Shown here: positions 28,895 through 36,557 of the stretch, piece after piece
Position numbering within the stretch: position 1 is the stretch's first letter
How the letters are laid out: each line of letters opens with the position of its first letter
From: Gilvimarinus xylanilyticus
GTDB taxonomy: Bacteria; Pseudomonadota; Gammaproteobacteria; Pseudomonadales; Cellvibrionaceae
Assembly (NCBI RefSeq): GCF_024195295.1
Contig: NZ_JAMFTH010000001.1
Location: 1,488,001-1,552,000, forward strand
Direction: 5' to 3'
Length of the DNA stretch: 64,000 bases
Translations under genes and position numbers: made by a program
Notes under the pieces: model-generated
Told to the model about the DNA's origin: nothing
Seen by the model: the letters and a program-made list of their open reading frames with translations, nothing else
The model's database searches: none

Positions 28895-31864
28895 TCAATA
28901 ATATTCCCGAATATATGCGTATGCCTGATCAAATAAATCCTGATCAGTGTGCAGCTTGTATTTCAGTAATGTCTTACGCAGTGATTTTTGCACTTCGCGT
29001 TCACCACCAGTGGTATTCTGCCAGCCAGGGAAACGTACTATGCGAACAATGGCATCAATATCATTGACTATGCGCTCGACGACTGCGGGCGTTTGATCGC
29101 TTTTCAGCTCCAAAAACAGTTCAGTGAGTGCGGCTTTTGGTGATTTCTCTTGCCTTGCTTCTTCAAGCTCTTTTTCAGCCTGAAGCGTTTCCTTAGCAAT
29201 TTTGCAAAGCTCTTTCACAAAGTCGATTGAGGCGATTAGCCCTTTTTCAGCCTTATCTCTGAGCGTTTCAAGCCGTTCGCTCAACGACTTGAATACAGGC
29301 AAGTCGGTTCGATCTTTGAAACGTTTCGCTAACGCCTTCTCTAGTTGCGTTGTCTTTCTTGGATCGGGGTTATTGAATATATCTTCGATAACATCGGCAT
29401 CCATGACAAACTCATCCAGGGTATGAACCCCACCGACATGAATGTTTTCATGGATTAGCTGCGTTGTTTGGGCACCCAAGGTTAGCCACAGCAACTTGCC
29501 AATGTTGTCCGAAGCTGGCTTAACGGATTCATAGACCTGGGCGAGCCATTTGTAATCTGCGTTATAGGCATCGAGGATATTATCCGGTGATAGCGACTCC
29601 CAGAGTTTGGCCAGATATTTGAAATCTGCTGCAAAAGCATCTTTCTTCTCGTCTGTCTTAATGGCATCCTGCGCAGCCTCTAATCCTTCAAACCCTTCCA
29701 GGGTACGATCAACGCCTTCAAAATGAGATAAAGCGTCAGCCATTGCTTGTGGGAGTTTTGACCCTAGCTCTGCAAGATTGGTAATAACTTGTTGTAGGCT
29801 TTTTTCATCAAACTCAAGAGCTTTTGCTGCATCGTCAAACACACCAAAGTAATCGACAATCCTGCCAAAGGTTTTGTGCGGATACAGGCGGTTGGTTCGG
29901 CAAATTGCCTGGAGCAAGGTATGATCCTTTATGGATTTGTCCAAATACATCGTTTGCAGTATTGGTGCGTCAAAGCCCGTCAAAAGCTTAGCGGTAACGA
30001 TAATGAATTTAAGCTCTGAAGTGGCATCATTAAATTCGTCGACGATCTTTTCCTGCTGGCTTTTATCAACGGCCCATTTTTGTTTGAATTCGAGATCGTC
30101 GTTAGCCGTTGTTGAAATGACGACCTTGCTAGCTTCGACAGGAAAGTGCTTATCCAGCTCTTCCTTGTATTGAACACAAGCGTGGCGATCAGACGTGACT
30201 ATCATTGCCTTGAAGCCGTGGGGCAAAACCTTCTCTTTAAAATGCACGGCAATGTCATTCACGATTTTCTCAACGCGCTCTGGCGCTTTGAGGAAGGCCG
30301 CCATCTTTGCGGATTTCTGGTTTAAAGCATCGGCTTCTTCATCCGTTAAGCCCGCGCTTTCTTTTAGGTTCTCAAAAGCCTGATCCAGAGAGTCTTTGTC
30401 AACGTGTACATCGACCAAGCGCGGCTCAAAATGCAGCGGCAGCGTTGCTTCATCTCGAATAGAGTCATGGAAGGTATAGCGGCTCATATATCCGCCGTGA
30501 TCTTCCTCTGCGCCGAAAGCCCAGAATGTATTTTTATCCGCCTTGTTGACTGGAGTTCCGGTTAAACCGAACAGGAAAGCATTGGGTAATGCAGCCCGCA
30601 TTTGGCGACCAAGATCGCCTTCCTGGGTTCGGTGCGCCTCATCCACTAGAACAATGATATTGTCGCGGGTATTCATGTCTGGTTTTGCATCGCGGAACTT
30701 ATGGATCATCGAGATGATGATCTTGCGGGTATCGCGCTCCAGCATTTGCTGTAGCTCTTTAATGCTTTCGGTGGTTTCGACATTGGCGATATCGGCAGCA
30801 TTAAAAGTGCCGCTAATTTGCGTATCCAGGTCGGTTCTATCTACCAGCACAATAACCGTTGGGCTTTTAAGAGAGGCTTCGCGGCGGAGTTTTTGTGCAG
30901 CAAAGACCATGAGCAATGATTTACCTGAACCTTGGAAGTGCCAGATCAAACCTTTTTTAATTTTGCCCTCAACAACGCGTTGAACGATCTTGTTCGCTCC
31001 CTCGTACTGTTGAAAGCGAGGTATAACCTTCATACGCTGCTTCTTGCTATTGCTGGTAAACAAGGAGAAGTTGCGCATAATGTCGAGCAAGCGAGCCGGA
31101 CTGAGCAGGTCTTTAAGTTCTTTGCCTACGCCGCCAAGACCAAGGCTTTTGGCAATTTTCTCGTCGTCATTCTCTAGCCGCCACGGAGCCCAAAACTCTA
31201 ATGGGCAACGTATAGCTCCGTAATATAGCTCTTTACCTTCGGTAGCAAAAGACAAGATATTCGGAACAAATAGCTGAGGAACTGCATTTTCATAGATATT
31301 GTGAATTTCATTAGCGCCATCTAGCCAACTCACAGAAGGCCGGATGGGGGTTTTCGCTTCGCCAATCACAACAGGAATCCCGTTAATCATCATTACCACA
31401 TCGGGTATCTTGGTCTCACGGTGGTGGATACGGAACTGATTAGTGACGATGTATTGATTGTTTGTGAGATTACCGAAATCGATTAAGCGAACAGGCACAT
31501 GGCGATTATTCTCGCCGAAAGGCATGGTTTTCTCGCCTGTCAGCCACAAAAAGAATTCTTCATTGGCCTTTACCAGGCCAATCTGATTAACCGAAATTAA
31601 AATAGCGCGGAGTTTGTAGATGACCTCATCAGCCAATTCAGGCTTAGCCTGAATTTCAGGATTGAGTCGCAATAACGCATCTTTCACCTGCGACTCAACC
31701 ATCACTTCATTAACGCCGCGGCCAAGCTGATCAGAATTTTGATATTGCCACTCGGTCCCGTAGGGCTGCAAAGGTGTCTCAGCGACCTTTCCCTGATTGA
31801 GATTTACACCCGTCAATTGATTGATGATGTAATACTCGACGCTATTTAATTCCGTAAACCCCAT
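28895..31864 (-). CDS. hsdR: Type I restriction enzyme, R subunit (HsdR)
   Basis: The ATP-dependent translocase and nuclease subunit. The 989-residue product has the N-terminal nuclease motif PDVVMMINGIPVVIGEAKT, helicase motif I FQGSGKS, motif II VDEAHRT, motif III GLTGTP and motif VI QAICRTNR. A helical C-terminal region would contact the methylase. It starts 2 bp after the hsdS stop, so it is the last gene of hsdM-hsdM-hsdS-hsdR, immediately upstream of the Hachiman pair. Confidence 0.94.
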   Translation of the reverse strand: MGFTELNSVEYYIINQLTGVNLNQGKVAETPLQPYGTEWQYQNSDQLGRGVNEVMVESQVKDALLRLNPEIQAKPELADEVIYKLRAILISVNQIGLVKANEEFFLWLTGEKTMPFGENNRHVPVRLIDFGNLTNNQYIVTNQFRIHHRETKIPDVVMMINGIPVVIGEAKTPIRPSVSWLDGANEIHNIYENAVPQLFVPNILSFATEGKELYYGAIRCPLEFWAPWRLENDDEKIAKSLGLGGVGKELKDLLSPARLLDIMRNFSLFTSNSKKQRMKVIPRFQQYEGANKIVQRVVEGKIKKGLIWHFQGSGKSLLMVFAAQKLRREASLKSPTVIVLVDRTDLDTQISGTFNAADIANVETTESIKELQQMLERDTRKIIISMIHKFRDAKPDMNTRDNIIVLVDEAHRTQEGDLGRQMRAALPNAFLFGLTGTPVNKADKNTFWAFGAEEDHGGYMSRYTFHDSIRDEATLPLHFEPRLVDVHVDKDSLDQAFENLKESAGLTDEEADALNQKSAKMAAFLKAPERVEKIVNDIAVHFKEKVLPHGFKAMIVTSDRHACVQYKEELDKHFPVEASKVVISTTANDDLEFKQKWAVDKSQQEKIVDEFNDATSELKFIIVTAKLLTGFDAPILQTMYLDKSIKDHTLLQAICRTNRLYPHKTFGRIVDYFGVFDDAAKALEFDEKSLQQVITNLAELGSKLPQAMADALSHFEGVDRTLEGFEGLEAAQDAIKTDEKKDAFAADFKYLAKLWESLSPDNILDAYNADYKWLAQVYESVKPASDNIGKLLWLTLGAQTTQLIHENIHVGGVHTLDEFVMDADVIEDIFNNPDPRKTTQLEKALAKRFKDRTDLPVFKSLSERLETLRDKAEKGLIASIDFVKELCKIAKETLQAEKELEEARQEKSPKAALTELFLELKSDQTPAVVERIVNDIDAIVRIVRFPGWQNTTGGEREVQKSLRKTLLKYKLHTDQDLFDQAYAYIREYY

Positions 31865-31866
31865 CC

Positions 31867-33087
31867 CTAAAACACCTGATTAACTAAACTTTTGAACATA
31901 TGACCTTGGTTATTTTCAAGACTCAACGCACCTCGAACTACTTTTTCGACCTGTTTATATTCGTTAACAACGCTCTGCTGATATGCAAGCGGAGGCAAGA
32001 AAAATTCGTACTCTGAAATCTTAGAGGGTGAAGTATGAAGCACTTTAGTCCCGGATGCTGAAGAGAAAAGAAAGCGTCGAAAATCGTCTGTCAAAAACAG
32101 CAAATAAAGATATTCCAACGTAACTATATTTTTATTTATAACTTCAACTTTACCCATTCGTTGGTTATGAAGATAAAGTCTGTCCTTATCTTCAATAATT
32201 CCCGGAATTCCTAAAATTTCACCTCCGGGTGTTTGGCAAGTCATAGCTAGAAGTAGATCGCCGGGGTTTAGCTTGTAATCTTCAGGGTAGTCACCAGAGT
32301 AACATTTTATCTTTGTATCAAAAAACCTAAAGCCACCCTCATAATCATAGTTGCCGATGGTTACGACAATTGGTAATTGACCATCGTCGTCAGACCAGTA
32401 TTCACTTTTAAATGGAAATCCATGTTTTATTTGGATCAGATCTCTCAAGCAAGCTCTGGAAAACCCTTTTTCATTTAGATTAGTTACCTTCTCTTCGAGA
32501 ATTGTCCTCAAAACACTTTTAGCCTTCCCGCAAACCACTTTGGTCAGTTCTCTATATCGATCTGCTTCCGCAAAAATCTCTATGATTTCTTTGTGCCAGT
32601 CTTTTGGCGGCAAAAGGAACTCATAGCTCGCCAAATCTTTCCAGTTCACATAAGGATTAACTGATCCTTTAGAATTACGAATGGAATGTTGAGAGAAGCC
32701 CTCAGAAAGCATAATAAATGGCAATAAATCTCTATCAATCAATTCTTCATTTGCTTTAACAACAAAGGTTGTGTTGGACGTTATTCCATCAAATGGAGCA
32801 ATTGCAACTTTTCTTAAATATGTTCGCCTTGATCCGTATAAAATATCACCTTCCTCAAACTTTCGAATAAATGCAGGCCCAAGATATTCATCTTGTAGCT
32901 CTCCCCATTCCCGTAAGTGAAGATCTTCTGAATACATATGCTCGCCCTTCACGTAACGTGTCAAATCCGTGTTTTCGCGGTCCACTGTTTTCTTTTGTTG
33001 AATAGCAACATCGCCAAACTTCACCAACCGCCAATCAGAACGATTCAAGTTTAGCCCGCCAATTTGATTTTTTAGAGCAGCCTCCAT
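31867..33087 (-). CDS. hsdS: Type I restriction enzyme, specificity subunit (HsdS)
   Basis: Carries the DNA target recognition. The 406-residue product has two target-recognition half-domains: one ending at NPYVNWKDLASYEFLLPP, the other at SPSKISEYEFFLPPLAYQQ, each followed by a helical spacer. The repeated EFLLPP/EFFLPP is typical of HsdS. Its ATG overlaps the stop of the preceding hsdM as TAATG, so translation is coupled. Confidence 0.92.
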   Translation of the reverse strand: MEAALKNQIGGLNLNRSDWRLVKFGDVAIQQKKTVDRENTDLTRYVKGEHMYSEDLHLREWGELQDEYLGPAFIRKFEEGDILYGSRRTYLRKVAIAPFDGITSNTTFVVKANEELIDRDLLPFIMLSEGFSQHSIRNSKGSVNPYVNWKDLASYEFLLPPKDWHKEIIEIFAEADRYRELTKVVCGKAKSVLRTILEEKVTNLNEKGFSRACLRDLIQIKHGFPFKSEYWSDDDGQLPIVVTIGNYDYEGGFRFFDTKIKCYSGDYPEDYKLNPGDLLLAMTCQTPGGEILGIPGIIEDKDRLYLHNQRMGKVEVINKNIVTLEYLYLLFLTDDFRRFLFSSASGTKVLHTSPSKISEYEFFLPPLAYQQSVVNEYKQVEKVVRGALSLENNQGHMFKSLVNQVF

Positions 33088-34559
33088 TAAACACCTACCT
33101 CGAACAATGCATTCATGGAGTTTTTTAGATTATCACTAGCATCAAGCCAATTTTGGAAAACGCTTTCAAAATCAGAGCTGTTTTGGGAATTGTCTTGGCT
33201 TACGTAAAAATTGATATTCATATTCCCTTCCAACTCCATGATCTCGTCAATAGTAACTACTTGTGCAAAATGTGGTATGTCCGTAAAATCCACATAAGCA
33301 TGGTACAACTTCTTGATATGATCAGCCGTTAGATAAGCCTGCCCTTTATTGTTAACGACATCATCTTTGCCATTAACAAAAAGGACTTTACCTTTTCTTT
33401 CCTTAGGTTTGTTGGTATTTCCAACTAAAATCATTGCCTCCATGGGAGAGTTATAAAATAAATTTCCACCCAGCCCTATCACGGCCTCTATTTCATCGGT
33501 CTCAACCATTTTCCTCCGCATTTGCGCTTCCATGTCCCGAAATAGAATTCCATGAGGCCACAGAATGGCATAGCGTCCATTTTTTTTATCCAAGCTTTTA
33601 TGAATATGCTGTTGAAACGCATAGTCTGCACAGCCTTGCGGAGGAGTTCCCCAGATATTTCGACCATAGGGATCGTTTTCAAATCCTTTTCTATCCCAAG
33701 ATTTTATTGAGTACGGCGGATTAGCCAAAATAACATTGAATTTCTTCAATTCATCATTTTCTAAAAACCCTGGATTTGCTAATGTATCCCCCCGCACGAT
33801 ATCGAATTCTTCAATACCATGCATAAACATGTTCATGCGGGCAATAGCCGAGGTAATCAGGTTTATCTCCTGGCCATAGAGCTTGAGTGTTCGGTATTCT
33901 TTGCATTCTTCTTTCAAATGCAGGGCACAATTCAAAAGTAGGCCGCCAGAACCACAAGTCGGGTCGTAAACAGACTCCCCCGGCTGCGGGTCCATAATCA
34001 AGGTCATCAGCTTTACAACGGTTCGGTTGGTGTAAAACTCGGCGGCTGTATGACCGCTATCATCCGCAAATTCCTTGATAAGATATTCGTAGGCATTGCC
34101 CAGCTTGTCATCAGGCACGTTGCTCAAATTGAGTTTGTGCTGGGAAAAATGCTCGATCAGGTTTGTGAGCATTGCATCAGATAAGCGATCTTTGTTTGTC
34201 CAGCTTGCATCACCGAAAATACCTTCTAGCGTGTCTGGGTTTGCTTTCTCAATGGCACGCATTGCGTTTTGCAGGGCCAGCCCCACATTTACCGTTGTTT
34301 CACGCACGTCTTTCCAGTGAGCGCCTTCCGGGATTTGGAAGTGGTGGTTTTCGGCAAATGCTGCATATTCCAAATCCCCATCGGATTCTGCCAGAGCATT
34401 TTCAAACTCTTCATCGTAAACATCGGAGATACGCTTAAAGAAAAGCAGCGGAAAGATATATTGCTTGTAATCACCCGCGTCGATAGTACCGCGCAAAGCC
34501 GTGGCCGCGCCCCAGAGGTACTTTTCTAGTGATTTTTGATCCATTTCTTTTGCCGACAT
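33087..34559 (-). CDS. hsdM: Type I DNA methyltransferase subunit (HsdM), second copy
   Basis: An N6-adenine methyltransferase subunit of 490 residues with SAM-binding motif I DPTCGSGG and catalytic motif IV NPPY (LANPPYSIKSW). The AEFYTNRTVVKLM segment before motif I differs from the GEFYTPRSVVHLL of its neighbour and marks a separate HsdM subfamily. Start and stop are each overlapped by TAATG junctions with the flanking hsdM and hsdS genes. It is clearly homologous to the gene upstream along its length, but substantially diverged, so it is not a recent duplication. Confidence 0.92.
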   Translation of the reverse strand: MSAKEMDQKSLEKYLWGAATALRGTIDAGDYKQYIFPLLFFKRISDVYDEEFENALAESDGDLEYAAFAENHHFQIPEGAHWKDVRETTVNVGLALQNAMRAIEKANPDTLEGIFGDASWTNKDRLSDAMLTNLIEHFSQHKLNLSNVPDDKLGNAYEYLIKEFADDSGHTAAEFYTNRTVVKLMTLIMDPQPGESVYDPTCGSGGLLLNCALHLKEECKEYRTLKLYGQEINLITSAIARMNMFMHGIEEFDIVRGDTLANPGFLENDELKKFNVILANPPYSIKSWDRKGFENDPYGRNIWGTPPQGCADYAFQQHIHKSLDKKNGRYAILWPHGILFRDMEAQMRRKMVETDEIEAVIGLGGNLFYNSPMEAMILVGNTNKPKERKGKVLFVNGKDDVVNNKGQAYLTADHIKKLYHAYVDFTDIPHFAQVVTIDEIMELEGNMNINFYVSQDNSQNSSDFESVFQNWLDASDNLKNSMNALFEVGV

Positions 34560-36052
34560 TAAATAAACTTCTCCAATACTGCTTTAAACTTTTCTTCCGC
34601 TTTCAAACTTGCTTCCCATGCCTCTTTCAGTTCGGCCATGGCTTCTTCTACGCTCGGCAAGTTGTCTTCAATAATTTTCTCGACATAGAGCGGAATGTTA
34701 AGGTTGCAGTCGTTTTCTAATAGGTTTTCAAGCGTTGCCACTTTTACGTAGCTCTCCACATCCTCGAACGCCTGATACCATCCATGGATTTGTTGAACAT
34801 GCGTTGGCTCTAAAAAGTTTTGGGCTCGGCCTACACGTATTTGGTCTGAGGCATCTATAAATAGAACTTTACCTTTTTTTTCTGCATCTTTGTTTTGCTT
34901 GAATACCATCACACATGCTGCCAGTTGTGTTCCGTAGAACACATTGGGGCCTAAGCCGATTACGGCTTCTAGCAGATCATGCTCAATTAGGGCTTTACGA
35001 ATTTTGCCTTCAGCGCCTTTGCGAAATAGCGCTCCATGAGGCAGCACGACCGTCATTCTTCCTGTGCTGTTCATGGATTTCACCATGTGCTGAACCCAGG
35101 CCATATCGCCGTTACCTTGTGGCGGAACTCCAGCGATATTGCGCCCATATGGATCATTGGCCCAATTCTCGGCTCCCCAATCTTTGAGGGAGAACGGGGG
35201 ATTTGCTATGACACAATCGAAAGTTTGAAGACCATCAGCCTCGAAGAAGGCAGGCTGCCTGAGAGTATCGCCCCGCAATATTTTGAAATCTTCAATACCG
35301 TGCAGGAACATGTTCATGCGAGCAATTGAGCTGGACGTTAGGTTTCTTTCCTGACCGTAGAGCTTTAGCGTTCGGTAGTCTTCATTATTATGTTTGAGGT
35401 GATCAACGCACTCCAACAGCATTCCGCCTGTTCCGCAGGCGGGGTCGTAGATTGTTTCACCTTCATGGGGATCAAGGATCAAGCCCAGTAGATGCACTAC
35501 GGATCGCGGGGTGTAGAACTCTCCGGCCTTTTTGTTGGTTAGGTCGGCAAAGTGCTTGATCAAATACTCATAGGCGTTACCCAGCATATCTGGGTTCGCG
35601 TTTTCTCTGCCTAATGTGTATTGCGAAAAATGCTCAATCAGGTTGATTAGAAGGCTGTCGGCCAGCTTATTTTTGTTACTCCATTGGGCATCACCGAATA
35701 TGCCGTAGAGATATTCTTGGTTCGCTTTTTCGATTCCGCGCAAGGCATGTTCAATAGCCTGCCCCACGTTCGAGGTGGTTTCGCGAACATCACGCCAATG
35801 GCAGCCCTCTGGAATCTCAAAGCGATGCATTTCAGGCAAGGATGCATATTCAGCATCTCCATCGGATTCTTCTAGCGCTGATTGGTATTCTTCATCATAT
35901 ACATCGGACACCCGCTTGAAGAATAACAAAGGGAAAATGTAGACCTTGAAATCTGAGGCATCAACTGGCCCTTTGAGTATCCAGGCTGCCTTTGAAAGGT
36001 ATTGTTCTAGCTGTGATAAGGTTAATTTTTCACCTAGCATTATTAGTCCCAT
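34559..36052 (-). CDS. hsdM: Type I DNA methyltransferase subunit (HsdM), first copy
   Basis: A 497-residue N6-adenine methyltransferase subunit with SAM motif I DPACGTGG and catalytic motif IV NPPF (IANPPFSLKDW). It is first in the hsdM-hsdM-hsdS-hsdR operon, and its stop overlaps the next start as TAATG. An in-frame ATG 12 bp downstream (36040) has GGGA at a better distance and may be the true start. With both copies intact, the methylase may contain two different HsdM subunits. Confidence 0.92.
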   Translation of the reverse strand: MGLIMLGEKLTLSQLEQYLSKAAWILKGPVDASDFKVYIFPLLFFKRVSDVYDEEYQSALEESDGDAEYASLPEMHRFEIPEGCHWRDVRETTSNVGQAIEHALRGIEKANQEYLYGIFGDAQWSNKNKLADSLLINLIEHFSQYTLGRENANPDMLGNAYEYLIKHFADLTNKKAGEFYTPRSVVHLLGLILDPHEGETIYDPACGTGGMLLECVDHLKHNNEDYRTLKLYGQERNLTSSSIARMNMFLHGIEDFKILRGDTLRQPAFFEADGLQTFDCVIANPPFSLKDWGAENWANDPYGRNIAGVPPQGNGDMAWVQHMVKSMNSTGRMTVVLPHGALFRKGAEGKIRKALIEHDLLEAVIGLGPNVFYGTQLAACVMVFKQNKDAEKKGKVLFIDASDQIRVGRAQNFLEPTHVQQIHGWYQAFEDVESYVKVATLENLLENDCNLNIPLYVEKIIEDNLPSVEEAMAELKEAWEASLKAEEKFKAVLEKFI

Positions 36053-36557
36053 TCATTCTATTGAGAATGTCTTACTTCCTAAAAACCATTTCGCTTTGGC
36101 AAGGGGCTTGTATAAACCTCTCCTTACCAATAGGTCGACTTCAAAATGCCCCAAAACATTCAGTTATTGCTAAATCTTTAACCAAGGAAGCGCTGGCAGG
36201 CGGCATCACTCCAAAACCGGGTGCGGGACTACGGCTTCCTTAGCTCGTATTTTAGCCACGCCAAAGGCTGGAATATAGGCCTCCGGCGGGAAGGCCAGAG
36301 TAGCAAAAAACGGCGGATTGGTCACATAAATCAACAATGGGCGCAGCCCTGCTGGCTCAACCCCTACTGCGCATACAAAAGCTTACGAGCAGGGCTTGCC
36401 TGGCGCGGCTGGCCTTTGGTGCTGGTGTTGCCCTAGCCATCGGGCCACACCTGTATGGGTTTAACAACGTTCATCACATTGCCTTGCAGCCTTGATGCGG
36501 CAAAGGTGGTGACCAAGCTTCGGCTAAGCGGCTCAGATTTGGCGGGACAGACTGAAG
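36053..36557. other. Gap between hsdM and relaxase gene
   Basis: About 505 bp with no confident gene. The part near the relaxase is GC-rich like the transfer genes, whereas the part near hsdM is AT-rich like the restriction genes, so a module junction probably lies here. A 36-codon minus-strand frame without a usual start (ending 36053) runs up to the first hsdM ATG. The promoter of the restriction operon should be in this gap. Confidence 0.4.

Noticed and set aside
33087-36052. Tandem hsdM as a recent duplication or assembly artefact
   Set aside because: The two proteins differ throughout, including the segment before motif I and the catalytic tetrapeptide, so they are distinct genes.
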